Shown: piece by piece, positions 31,919 to 41,888 of the stretch
Layout of the letters: each line of letters starts with the position of its first letter
Numbering within the stretch: the first letter of the stretch is position 1
Assembly (NCBI GenBank): GCA_036426205.1
Contig: WSYH01001253.1
Coordinates: 1-64,000 of the forward strand
Length of the DNA: 64,000 nucleotides
From: Ascaphus truei
Lineage: Eukaryota > Chordata > Amphibia > Anura > Ascaphidae
Reading direction: 5' to 3'
Translations under genes and position numbers: made by a program
The notes under the pieces: generated by a model
Databases searched by the model: none
What the model saw: the letters and a program-made list of their open reading frames with translations, nothing else
Told to the model about the DNA's origin: nothing

Positions 31919-32441
31919 CACATTCACATGCTCTTAGACAGGTCTGCAATTGCCTTTCAACCATTATCACCTAGCATAGAGTGCTTCCACTGCAGCACAC
32001 ACAGAGGCACATGCTTATACACCTCTGGGTATTTTAAAATAATAATTTATAAGTATACAGATTGGGAATCTTGAGGTATTCATTGGCCAGAACCGTCCCC
32101 CTTCCACAGGCAAAGTGCCACCCCCCTCCCTGCCCCTCCCCCTCCGCTCTCCCCCTGCCCCTCCCCCCCGCTCTCCCCCTGTGCGCCTCTGAAAAAAGCA
32201 GGCAGCATGACGTAGGTGACATTATGTAGCTGATCCCCTCTGGAAACAAAGGGGTTAATGATGGTTACGTTTGCTAATGTAAAGCATCTCCAGAGCCCCC
32301 GCTCTCCTGAAAGGGTGACACTTTGTAGCTCATGTAAGAGCTGTGAACACTAGGTGGCAGCACCGGACTGTCCTGAATCCGGCTCGGCGTTCATCTGTGG
32401 TCGAAGGATACGCATAGCCCGGGGCACCTTGGCCAAGCTAC

Positions 32442-32480
<39 letters not shown>

Positions 32481-32775
32481 AATTACGTATTATGAAAGAA
32501 ATATATATGGTCACTGGGTTCTACCAGGTGCAAAGGCTCCTGGACCTCGGGGGGAGAAGAGGGGACCGTGACAATGAAGCTTGCATGGCAAATAACCGGG
32601 CACATTAGTGTCCCATGGAAAGACCATCCGAGGTGCTATCACTGGAGGTCTCCAGGGGATGTCTTTATTAAGGCATTGGGACATGTGGGAAGCATGGGGG
32701 TTTTTCCATGGGGAATCTTCGGGGAAATGGCGTTCCGCCACCCTATTATTTATTCATCAGCAGGAAACGCTATCC
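31153..32775. other. unassigned sequence with microsatellites
   Basis: No gene is seen. Microsatellites are (TA)n with an internal (CA) run at about 31,836-31,918, a C/T-rich tract at 32,096-32,180, and (TAA)n at 32,444-32,480. Confidence 0.6.
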
Positions 32776-32972
32776 TAGGGGCGGCCAACTCCATCCATCA
32801 AGGGCCACCAACAGGTCAGGATTTCAAGGTATCCCTGCTTCAGCACAGGTGGCTCAATCAGAGGCTCACTCGAAGATTGAGCCACCGGTTGAGCCACCTG
32901 TGCTGAAGCAGGGGTATCCTGAAAACCTGACCTGTTGGTGGCCCTTGAGGACTGGAGTTGGCCGCCCTGCTC
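32776..32972. mobile_element. MITE of the CCAACAGGTCAGG family (hAT-like)
   Basis: The ends GGGGCGGCCAACTCCA (32,778) and TGGAGTTGGCCGCCCTG (32,952) are inverted, and the arms continue through CCACCAACAGGTCAGG / CCTGACCTGTTGGTGG and GCTTCAGCACAGGTGG / CCACCTGTGCTGAAGC. It is a compact, nearly full-length relative of 4,735-5,045. Target duplication is not clear. Confidence 0.8.
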
Positions 32973-33484
32973 TATAGAGTGGTAATGAGATTATTGGGGA
33001 TTGGTCCGGATTACTAATTGGAAGCAGATCCTGTGCATTCCTTTCTGTACGCACATTTCTTTATTGGCAGCTGAGTTTAATTGTAATTTAGACGTACATT
33101 TGTTTTGATTTGCTTACTGTAGGTTTTCTGCCACCTTTTACCCCACAGAAACACCACTTGGGATATATAGATTGTATACAGCACTGTGCACGGCAGGATA
33201 CATTCAGCATTTGCAGAGCCCTGTGTAGTTCTGCATTACACCCATGTTATAAAGGGGCTGGGGGGAGAGATCCACTTATCATTTTTGGGGAAACTCAATT
33301 ATTTCCTCACTAATGTTTCAATATTTTATTACAGCCCCAGCTCATACACAGGCAGCCATGTAATGTGGGAGAGATGGGGCAGTGAGCTGTACAGTGACTG
33401 CTTTGTAGCTAAATTACAGCGCTAATACAGACCAGAGATGGGGAAAAAAGCAGCAGAATATCTGTCAGCCTGTGACACACAGAG
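32973..33484. other. unassigned sequence
   Basis: Nothing recognisable is seen. Confidence 0.5.
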
Positions 33485-33882
33485 TACAGTGTGTGTGTAT
33501 ACACTATACAGAGAGAGTGCAGTGTGTGTATACACTATACAGAGAGAGTGCAGTGTGAGTATACACTACACAGAGAGAGTGCAGTGTGTGTATACACTAT
33601 ACAGAGAGAGTGCAGTGTGTATACACTATACAGAGAGAGTACAGTGTGTGTATACACTATACAGAGAGAGTGCAGTTTGTGTATTCACTATACAGAGAGA
33701 GTGCAGTGTGTGTATACACTATACAGAGAGAGTGCAGTGTGTGTATACACTATACAGAGAGAGTGCAGTGTGTGTATACACTATACAGAGCGAGTACAGT
33801 GTGTGTATACACTATACAGAGAGAGTGCAGTGTGAGTATACACTATACAGAGAGAGTGCAGTGTGTGTATACACTATCAGAC
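33485..33882 (+). repeat. 31-bp minisatellite
   Basis: About 13 units contain GTGTGTATACACTATACAG and AGAGAGTGCA. Because 31 is not a multiple of 3 and the unit lacks stops in all three phases, long frames appear in every plus frame. None is a gene. Each unit contains the palindrome GTATAC. Confidence 0.95.
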
Positions 33883-34077
33883 ACCCAAAGACCAACAGAC
33901 TCACCCAAGGAACAAAAAGCTGTCAGGGCTTCCCATAGTGACAGCGTGCAGAAATACTGAAGTCCTGCCTAAACTGTTATGCACAGCTTTGGCAATGCTT
34001 GTGATTATGTAAGTCACGCCAATAAAGTATTATTGAATTGACAGCAGAGATTACCCGGTGTACTGAAGAAGCCTGGG

Positions 34078-34286
34078 GTGTAAGGGGGTGTTAGGAGGTG
34101 TTAGGGGTGTTAGGAGGTGTTAGGGGGTGTAAGGATGTGTTAGGGGTGTTAGGAGGTGTTAGGGGTGTTAGGGGTGTTAGGAGGTGTTAGGGGTGTTAGG
34201 GGGTGTAAGGATGTGTTAGGGGTGTTAGGAGGTGTTAGGGGTGTTAGGGGGTGTTAGGGGTGTTAGGGGGTGTTAGGGGGTGTTAT
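34078..34286 (+). repeat. 9/10-bp G-rich minisatellite
   Basis: Units of GGTGTTAGG or GGTGTTAGGG lie in tandem, with a few GGTGTAAGGAT variants. Confidence 0.95.
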
Positions 34287-34349
34287 CGAGAAAGATTGGC
34301 AATGGTGGATATTTTACTTTTCAACATTTGTGCTTTATTTTTAAATAAA

Positions 34350-35443
34350 TGTAACACTTTCCCCCACCCCCTGGGAGATGTGTAGCTGCAGCGTATGTGG
34401 GGTGCAATACCTGTGGCTCACAGGAGGCCTGAGCCTCCGCCGCTGGGAACGTGGGGCGCACCTGGATCGGTGCTCGGTAGCGCCTCCACCTGCACGGGAT
34501 TGTATACGTAGAATAACCCCGTTACAGGACACATAATAAAGAGTACACACTGGGTAACGCAGAACACGTTTACTATATGGCGCTAATATATGGTTACAGC
34601 TACCCACCAGGCCTCGCACGGCCGTAACCCCTCACCGTGTTCCCAACACCGTGTCCGCACCCCGTAGGGTGTAAAGTGCTGGGGTGCTCTTGGACACCGA
34701 ACTTTCCCAGTGTCCCCAAGACCCAACCCACCCGAATGTGTGAGACAGGGCTGCCCCCACTAAAGTGTTGAGTTGGTGCACTTGCTGGATAAAGGTACCT
34801 GCAGGGTGTGGTCACACCCGGGTTCGCAGATACAAAGATAGGATCCACGAGGTCCTCGGCAAAGCCTCTGCTTTGGGTGGTGTCTCGCGTGGACAGCGCC
34901 ACCATGGAGAGAGTCTCTTGGTGGCAGGTGTCTGGTCCCAGAGCACCTGAGGGCAGGATACAGCCGCGTCCTCGCTGTGTCCCTCACTATAATGCTACAG
35001 GGGCAGTGTCCCTATCTATGGGCCTGTCCCTGCAGCAACCACAAGCTGAGGGGAGTCGGAACATAGCTGGGGCCTAATAGGGGTTCCTGGCCTAGTGCAG
35101 GAGCCACAGACCCCTGCACACACAACCTACCCCTTCCGTGTCCCAGCTCCGACTGACGTGGCTGGCAGCGCGCGAAATGTAACAATTCTGTGAGCAGGGA
35201 ATCTCTGCAGCCCTACTGGCTGATGCACGCCACATGGTCTCTCGCCCCTAGGCATTGTGGGGGCTGTAGTTCCCCGCAGAGTTCCCTGCCTGCAATGGCT
35301 GCCGCAGCTGCTCTGCTCTGACGCATGCGCGAGCTCTGCAATGGCTGCCAGGCTGTCCGTACTCTTCCGCCCATGCGCAACTGCACTGCGCATGCGCAAG
35401 CCTCCCCAACATGGCAGCACACTGCAGTGGGGAATGTATTACA
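34350..35443 (-). mobile_element. LTR, minus strand, 1.1 kb
   Basis: On the minus strand it starts TGTAATACATTCCCC (35,443) and ends GGGGGAAAGTGTTACA (34,350), giving the same TGTAA...TTACA termini and G-run as the other LTRs. The GGTGGAGGCGCTACCGAGC block is at 34,476-34,494 (complement). Flanks are TAAA and TATA, a possible 4-bp duplication with one mismatch. CpG-rich GCGCATGCGC words lie near 35,325-35,397. It is inserted directly against the L1 fragment that follows. No coding region is seen. Confidence 0.7.
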
Positions 35444-36033
35444 TATATTTTGGTAATGTCCCAAAATCCAACAAACATGGACGGAAGTGTTCACCTTAAT
35501 ACACAAGATACTAGAAATCTCTGTCCCACACGACCCAGTATATATATTGCTAGGAAAACCAATGGCTAATATCTCCCCCCAAAAAAACTAGTGTAATATC
35601 CCAAATTTTAAACGCTACACGGTGTACAATTGCCAAAAATTGGAAACAACCGGCCCCCCCATCCTTAAATCAAATAAACAACAAAATTTGGCATATGGTC
35701 TACATAGAAAAACTCTCAGCCTATCTGAATAGCTCTACCCCGCAATTCTCTGAGATTTGGGCTCCTTGGTTCAGCCATGCAGGTATATCCCCATATATAG
35801 ACTAGAATACTTTGAACAGAGTGATACATGTGGTATTTAAATTGTTGTGTACAGTGCGATATTGGTACAAATGCTACCCCTTCCTCCCCTCCCCGATCTC
35901 GCTCTTCTCTATTGTTCCACAACCAGTTTATTTGTATTACTGTACCCCCCTTTTTCTGTGTTGTATGTTGTGTTTACCTTATTTTGTACGTACAAAAATG
36001 CTCAATAAAAAATGTAAGTAACAAAAAAAGAGA
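35444..36033 (+). pseudogene. L1-type LINE, 3' fragment with end of ORF2
   Basis: Translated in shifting plus frames, the sequence gives the C-terminal end of an L1-type ORF2 protein (CTIAKNWKQPAPPSL at about 35,610, NKIWHMVYIEKLSAYL at about 35,680), with several stops and frame changes. It is followed by a C-rich 3' UTR, AATAAA (36,004) and an A-rich tail ending near 36,030. The 5' part is missing because the LTR at 34,350-35,443 lies directly upstream. Confidence 0.75.
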
Positions 36034-36239
36034 CTCACTAAGCCCAGATAAAGGGGAACGGAAGTGATCCTCTGAGAAATGCCCTTGACCTGAATAATCA
36101 CGGCTGCTGGCTCCCGATGCACTTACTGTACTTTGCCCCAGGCAGGCAGTAAGCAGGTAAGGCGCCACCTAGGGGACGGCATGTATCAGGGGCGGCAAGA
36201 GGGGTAAAAGTGTAACAGCACTGCTGCTTTCCTTTTTGC
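36034..36239. other. short unassigned stretch
   Basis: Nothing recognisable is seen apart from the A-run at the L1 tail. Confidence 0.5.
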
Positions 36240-36345
36240 AGAAGCAGGATTGAAGAAGGGGGTCTCTGGAGATGAACCCCATTATTTTCAGCACCGCTGA
36301 CCCCCTGCTTCCTGAGATACTTACCTCCGTAGCTGGTGCCGGATT
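36240..36345 (+). repeat. ACCCCCTGCTTCC-family repeat block
   Basis: CTGACCCCCTGCTTCCTGAG at 36,297 and GAGATACTTACCTC match the block at 8,486-8,520. It is followed by C- and G-runs at 36,348-36,382. Confidence 0.6.
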
Positions 36346-36524
36346 CTCCCCCCCCCCCCCAGAATTTTTTTTGGGGGGGGAGGGAGCATATTTTTGGGCA
36401 GTGGGCTGTCCTTAATAGTGCTTGCCTAAGGGTGGCACATAACCTAGGGACGGCGATCCCACCTCCTACCCTGCACTGGCACTTTTTGTGTTCTGTAAGT
36501 TTGCCGTATTGCAGACTGTAAGCT

Positions 36525-36652
36525 CTGCAGGGCAGCCAGTGACCTCATTCCAGCTGTTTTCTTCCTGTTTAAGGCAATTGTGACACTTTATTCTGTAAAG
36601 CACTGCGTACATTTGTGGCTCTATATAAATAACATTATAAATACCAGGAGAA
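36525..36652 (+). mobile_element. LINE2/SINE-type 3' tail fragment
   Basis: TGTAAGCTCTGCAGGGCAG and CTGTAAAGCACTGCGTACAT followed by TATATAAATAA match the conserved tail shared by L2-like LINEs and the SINEs at 40.3 and 61.2 kb. Confidence 0.65.
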
Positions 36653-36769
36653 CTCTGATTGCCATTACTGGCATCAGGAAAGGGTTAATTTATTTCCCTT
36701 ATTAGACATAGTTGGCAAATGTTTTACTGGTTTTTTTTATTTGCCTTCCTCTGGATTCCTATAAATACA

Positions 36770-36876
36770 AGTATAGGGTGAGTATCTCAGGCGATTACAT
36801 TGAAAAAAGGTGGAACTTGATGGACATACAGTGTGTCTTTTTTCAACCTCATGTACAATGTAACTGTGTTACTATG
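36770..36876 (+). repeat. dispersed repeat tail, AACTTGATGGACATA type
   Basis: GTGGAACTTGATGGACATAC and CTTTTTTCAACCTCATGTAC followed by GTTACTATG form a word set that I recall as a very common amphibian and fish interspersed-repeat end. The family is not named here. Confidence 0.5.
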
Positions 36877-37064
36877 TAATACAATGCATGATATTCAGGG
36901 TAAACCATTCAGACATATCCAGTCCCCTGAGTGAGGCAAGAGAGAGAGAAATAAACTGAGACAAGAAGTTACAAGATGTACAGTATGATAGGGGTGTTTC
37001 TCATTCAATTATAGACTAAGCCCACCTGCTAATTGTGGATGAATGAAAACAACAAGTAGTAGAT

Positions 37065-37488
37065 CTCTCTCTCCCTCTGACTCCCCCACCGCTCTCTCTT
37101 CCCCTCTCTCTCCCCCACCGCTCTCTCTCCCTCTAACTCCCCCACCGCTTTCTCTCTTCCCCTCTCTCTCCCTCTGACTCCCCCACTCTCTTCCCCTCTT
37201 TCTCCTCCATCTCTCTCTCCTCCACCTCTCTCTCTCCCTCTGTCTCCCCCTCTCCCCATCTCTCTCTCCCTCTGTCTCCCCCACCTCTCTCCCCCACTTC
37301 TCTGTCTCTGTCTCTGTCTCTGTCTCTCCCTCTCCTTCTCTCTCTCCCCCCTCTCTGTCTCCCCCACTCCCCATCCCCCTCCCTCTCTCTTCTTCTCTCT
37401 TCCTCTCTCTCTCCCACTCTCTCTCCTTCTCTCTTCCTCTCTCCCTCTCCCCCTCCCCCTCTCTCTCTCTCCCTCTCTCATGTTATTT
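37065..37488 (+). repeat. polypyrimidine CT/CCCT tract
   Basis: More than 400 bases are almost pure C/T on the plus strand (TCTCTC, CTCCCCCAC, CTGTCTC). The minus-strand frames encode only E/R/G repeats and are not genes. Confidence 0.95.
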
Positions 37489-37859
37489 GAATCTAACACA
37501 AAGCACTGGGCCCAAATGGTTTGCAGAAGGGAACAGCTTTGATTATTTGTGGGTTTTTGGTCACAAAACCCCAGGAGAGATTTATTGCACTAAATGAAAG
37601 GTACAATATGAATAAAAAGGCTGCTCTACAAACCCAAAGGACAAGGTTAGCCCAGCGCCCCTTCCCTCCTACTGAATGATAACCCGAAAGCGATCAGCAG
37701 TCTGCCATGCTTTTTACGTCTCCCCCTTCCCACCCCCAGCACACACTGGCTGCTATTGTGTCTCTCACAGCATTGTGAGGATGGATGGAGCGAGGCGGAG
37801 GGGCTTTATTAAAATGCTGGGAAAGCTAATATTTATTCAGTTGTAGTTTTTTTTCGGCG

Positions 37860-38110
37860 AGACACATTCACAACTCCCTCTCTCTCTGTTTCTGGAGGGG
37901 AGCTTTATAAGGAGGCAGACTGCACAGGCTGAGCAACACGGAAGACAGGCGTGTGCTCACCTGAGAGAAATCAGCACAGTGTACTGTAGGTGCACTGTGC
38001 TGGGCCAGGCTTCATAGCTTGGGATGAGGTCCCTTCTCTGTGCGGTTTGTCTGTGTCCTTTAATTGCAGCTGTGGAAATGTGGTATATTTATTTGAATTG
38101 AGCTGATCTC
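37860..38110 (+). promoter_or_regulatory. candidate Pol II promoter and first coding exon
   Basis: TTTATAA at 37,904-37,910 lies in a non-repetitive stretch and is followed by AAGGAGGCAGACTGCAC. An ATG at 38,024 in fair context (GGGATGA) opens MRSLLCAVCLCPLIAAVE, which has the shape of a secretory signal peptide: a basic second residue, then a hydrophobic Leu/Cys-rich core. The frame stops at 38,101 unless spliced. GTATAT at 38,082 could be a weak donor. I recognise no gene, and no downstream exon is evident in the window. It may be coincidence. Confidence 0.25.
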
Positions 38111-38314
38111 TTCTCCGACGCCGGGAAGCAGGTTCACAGCAATAAATGGTTGACCCAATGTGGGACTAGGTTTCGTGTTTACTGCGTGGACGTGTGTATG
38201 TGGCGATAGGAGATGGGCTGTGAAGTGATGAGCTTCCAGGTATCTCAGCTGTGTGGTTTTTTTTTTTGGGGGGGGGGCACAGGTATCTGTCCAATATTTG
38301 GGAATTGTCTATAA

Positions 38315-38552
38315 CAGGGGTTCCTGCACTGCACCCCCTGCCTGCTCTCTCTCTGTGTCACCCCCCACCCCTTACCTCTAATGTGGCATCAAATGACGCC
38401 CTGGGGTCACATGACGCCACGTTGCCATGGAGACACACGGACTGAAGCCGGGTAAGTGAGTTACGGAGACCTCGCGCTCTCAGTGCGGGGCCTATGTAAC
38501 CACCGCGTCCCCCCAAAAAGTCTGACGCCCCCCCCCCGTTTGCGCACCCCTG
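38315..38552. mobile_element. hAT-type MITE with 8-bp target duplication
   Basis: It starts CAGGGGTTCC and ends GCGCACCCCTG, giving hAT-like inverted ends. It is flanked by GTCTATAA (38,307-38,314) and GTCTATAG (38,553-38,560), an 8-bp duplication with one mismatch. The inside contains ACGTTGCCATGGAGACACAC, also present in the related MITE at 57,058-57,346. At 238 bp it is non-coding. Confidence 0.85.
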
Positions 38553-38560
38553 GTCTATAG

Positions 38561-39694
38561 GAGTGGAGATATGCATATACCTTGTACTGGGATGTATCAG
38601 ATTCTGCGTCTCTATGCCTCAGTTCTCTTTAATGAGGCACCAAAGACGCTGCCAAGTCTGTGTTGGCATAAACCTCCCTGGTTGACAGTCCTGTGTCCAA
38701 TGTAAGACACGTCATTAACAAGAGAGAAGAAAAGGGATCAGTCCATCAAAGGAAACCCTTTTACATTAAACTGTTCTTTCATTTTTTTTTTAAAGTTTTT
38801 AGGTTATGAACTGATTTAGTTTCACCTTTAACCCCCGGGCACTGAAGGGGTTAATACCCTAGCTTCTGAAGTTGCCGACATGATTCCAAAGCTTTTCCCA
38901 TCGGTTTCTCCTAGGCTTATACACAAAGCCCTCCTTATCTGCGAGGGGGTAACGCTGACCTACCCTCCTCCTGAACCCGCTGCCCATATTGTATATATAA
39001 ATGGCTGGTGGTTTCACATGAGACTCACTCCATGTTTCCTTCTCTTATGCAACAAATAACAAGAGAAACAGAGGGGAGAAAACTCCGCATGTGTGGCCTG
39101 CCCATGTAACAGCAGAAGCAGGATCTCATCCAGCGATAGTAAGTAGAGCACAAAAGCAAAGACTTGCATACGTCTTCCAACTAGATTTCCATTTATCTTA
39201 GTCTGGCCATGGCTGGTCCAGTTATCTTTCTGCCCCTCCTGTCACGTAAGTCCCAGTAGCTACAGGCAAGGGATGAAGTGGCCTTTATAGCTGCTACGAA
39301 ACTAGTTGGAATTATACTTTTATTGATCTACTAGTACCCTTAGTATTCTATCACTTTGCTGGTTAAGTGAAGCTGGCGTGGGCTGCAGAGCTGACCCTGA
39401 TCGGTGAGACTGTCCCTCTACCAGCTACTCCTAAACGGAGCTTGGGACTTATCTACCGGGATTACGTGGAAGCCTAAAGGGACCCCTCCGCTTCTAAAGA
39501 GCCCAGCAGATGAAAGTACAGCCTGATATGACTGCAGATTCCTGACATTGGGTGATCCGCTGCAGCCTTCTCCTGTGTCCTGATACCTGAGTGGTAACAA
39601 CTGTCATAGTTACAGTTACACGCCTGTTTTACCTTTATCTGATGTACGCAGAACCTCGAATTACTTTTTAAAATAAATTGTTCATTGTTACTTC
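38561..39694. other. unassigned sequence
   Basis: No gene is recognised. CAGCAGATGAAAG and similar fragments are not diagnostic. Confidence 0.5.
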
Positions 39695-39899
39695 ACCATG
39701 AGCGTTGTGCGCTGTTTTGTGTTTTGTTTTGTCTAGATTCAGGGTCTTGGACCACCCTATCACAGCAGCAGACGCTCCTTATTGGTAACCTAGTTACTTA
39801 AACTCACTTGGGTATTAAGTGGTTAATGCACTTTATTTCAATTCACTCTGATAATTCATTATAGTTGCGCACTTGTACTGTGTTTTTCTTTTGCTTTAC
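39695..39899 (+). repeat. dispersed repeat end, copy 2 of a pair
   Basis: TTGTGCGCTGTTTTGTG, TCAGGGTCTTGGACCACC, CAGCAGCAGACGCTCC, ATTGGTAAC and TTGCGCACTTGTACTG follow the same order as at 12,095-12,305. Confidence 0.6.
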
Positions 39900-40108
39900 T
39901 TGCTGAGCCATTACTCGCTGAGCCATTACTCGCTGAGCCATTACTCGCCCATCCTTTACTCACCGAACCTTTACTCCCTGAGCCCTTACTCGCCGAGCCT
40001 TTACTCGTTGAGCCTTTACTCGTTGAGCCTTTACTCGTTGAGCCTTTACTCCCTGAGCCTTTACTCGCTGAGCCTTTACTCGCTGAGCCTTTACTCGCTG
40101 AGCCTTCC
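39900..40108 (+). repeat. 15-bp minisatellite derived from a SINE A box
   Basis: About 14 units of TTTACTCGCTGAGCC (reverse complement GGCTCAGCGAGTAAA) lie in tandem. That reverse complement differs by one base from the A-box region GGCTCAGTGAGTAAA of the minus-strand SINE 150 bases further on. Frames across it encode S/L/Y or K/G/S/A repeats only. A CT tract follows at 40,108-40,152. Confidence 0.9.
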
Positions 40109-40259
40109 CCTCTCTCTCTCTTTCTCTGCCACCCCTCTCTCTCTCTCTTTCTAAGGTCACGCTGGTCTACTTTTTTTTTTTCCCCCAATAGGTTTCCTAT
40201 CCCTGCAGCTACTTCCACCCTCACGATCTCGTGCTTATAACGAAGTGTTTGTATATTGT

Positions 40260-40487
40260 GACATGTGTTAATAATAATAATAGCATGTTCTTGTATAGCG
40301 CTGCTAGTTTTGCAGACACAGTCCCTGCCCCGTGGAGCTTACAATCTGTTTTTTGGTGCCTGAGGCACAGGGAGATAAAGTGACTTTCCCAAGGTCACAA
40401 GGAGCCGACACCGGGAATTGAACCAGATTCCCCTGCTTCAAACTCAGTGCCAGAGTTAGTGTCTTTACTCACTGAGCCGCTCCTTCT
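40260..40487 (-). mobile_element. tRNA-derived CORE-type SINE
   Basis: Read on the minus strand it has an A box (GGCTCAGTGAG, near 40,475), a B box (GGTTCAATTCCC at 40,414-40,426), and a core (TGTGACCTTGGGAAAGTCAC, CCTGTGCCTCAGGCACC). It also has an L2-like tail (GTAAGCTCCACGGGGCAGGG, AGCGCTATACAAGAACATGC) ending in TTATTATTATTA. The related copies are at 45,955-46,290 and 61,112-61,362. SINEs of this type are transcribed by Pol III and moved by a partner LINE. Confidence 0.85.
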
Positions 40488-40752
40488 CCTGCTTCACACT
40501 CAGTGCCAGTCAGTGTCTTTACTCACTGAGCCGCTCCCTCTCCTGCTTCACACTCAGTGCCAGTCAGTGTCTTTACTCACTGAGCCGCTCCTTCTCCTGC
40601 TTCACACTCAGTGCCCGTCAGTGTCTGTACTCACTGAGCCGCTCCTTCTCCTGCTTCACACTCAGTGCCCGTCAGTGTCTTTACTCACTGAGCCGCTCCT
40701 TTTCCTGCTTCACACTCAGTGCCAGTCAGTGTCTGTACTCACTGAGCCGGCA
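40466..40752 (+). repeat. 54-bp minisatellite derived from the SINE tRNA-like head
   Basis: Five to six units with period 54 each contain TTTACTCACTGAGCCGCTCC, then CTGCTTCACACTCAGTGCC. The unit is the first ~50 bases of the SINE (A box to just before the B box). 54 is divisible by 3, so a spurious frame with an 18-residue period is open. It is not a gene. Confidence 0.92.
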
Positions 40753-41124
40753 TAGAGGTGATAATTAAACCCAAAAGATGTTATTAGGTCACCTAGAGAG
40801 AGTGTGTACAGAGAAAAGAGAAGAGGTCCCATGACAGTAGGCGCGTAGATGTTTGCCAGGGTGACTTTTCCCCCCACAAGGTTTATCACACATTATCACC
40901 AATCTGCCTTGAGGGTCCAGTGTCCAGCCTCCCCTTTCCCAATCAGGATATCTACTCCCCTTACATTGCTACTAAAATGTGAGAAATAACTAGTGATATG
41001 CGGACCGGTCCCAAACCCCTTCCGTGACTTTCCGGGATCGTTTAGACCAGAATCCGTCTGCTAATTGGGTACTACAAAAACCTGAAAAGTTGCTTCCGAA
41101 TGCGCCATTAAATTAATTCTGCCC
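40753..41124. other. unassigned sequence
   Basis: Nothing recognisable is seen. Confidence 0.5.
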
Positions 41125-41258
41125 AGATCTTTTCGAGGAGCAGAAGGAGGAGGAGCAGGAGGAGAAGGTGGAGGAGTAGAACGAGGAGGAGCAGAAGGTG
41201 GAGGAGTAGAAGGAGCAGGAGGAGGAGCAGGAGGAGGAGGAGCAGGAGGAGGAACATT
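41125..41258 (+). repeat. (GGAGGAGCAGGA)n purine tract
   Basis: GGAGGA, GCAGAAGGT and GGAGCA units lie in tandem. The minus-strand frame gives S/C repeats only. Confidence 0.9.
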
Positions 41259-41534
41259 TTAGTAGCCTAGTTACTTTATAAACATTTAAAGTTAAAACAA
41301 CAGGTATAAGTGACTGAGTATGTCTCAGGATTAGAGTGTAGACTAGTCGCACGGCTGGTCCTGTTTGGGTTTTGGGGGGTGTAGGTGTCAGGGGCTGTCT
41401 GATACCCCCGAGGTTTGGTCTAGGGCATTTGGTCATGACAATTTTGCAACAACCAAATACGCTGCCGGAGTTTAGACGCCACTCACCTCGCCACGGGACA
41501 TCTTTCTGCCCGCCGGTTTGCTGCTAAGCTAAGC

Positions 41535-41888
41535 CCCTAACCTTATTGTAAAAACCCTAATTGTAACCCCTAATACTAATGCTACCCTAAAAACCTTAAC
41601 CCCTTACCCTAAAACTCCTTTTTCTAAGCCCTAACACTAAAACCCCTTACCGTAAGCCCTTACCCTAAGCCCCTATCCTAAACTCCTTATCCTAAAACCT
41701 AACACCTTACCTTAATCCCCTACCCTAAAAACCTAAGCCCTTACCTTAAACTCTTTCCCTAAGCCCTTACCCTAAACCCTTACCCTAAGCCCTTTCCCTA
41801 AGCCCTTACCCTAAACCCTTACCCTAAACCCTTACCCTAAGCCCTTACCCTAAACCCTTACCCTAAGCCCTTACCCTAAACCCTTAGG
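41535..41888 (-). repeat. degenerate telomere-like repeat
   Basis: Scattered CCCTAA words at 41,538-41,700 become a regular 13-base alternation CCCTTACCCTAAA / CCCTTACCCTAAG from about 41,735 to 41,885. CCCTAA is the complement of the vertebrate telomere unit TTAGGG. Here CCCTTA and CCCTAA alternate with a spacer base. It is interstitial, since ordinary repeats lie on both sides. Confidence 0.85.

Noticed and set aside
37009..37499. Long minus-strand E/R/G-rich frames
   Set aside because: Product of a C/T-only tract. No non-repetitive flanks support a gene.
41535..41888. Chromosome end
   Set aside because: The telomere-like units are degenerate and lie between ordinary repeats, with 22 kb of further sequence to the right.
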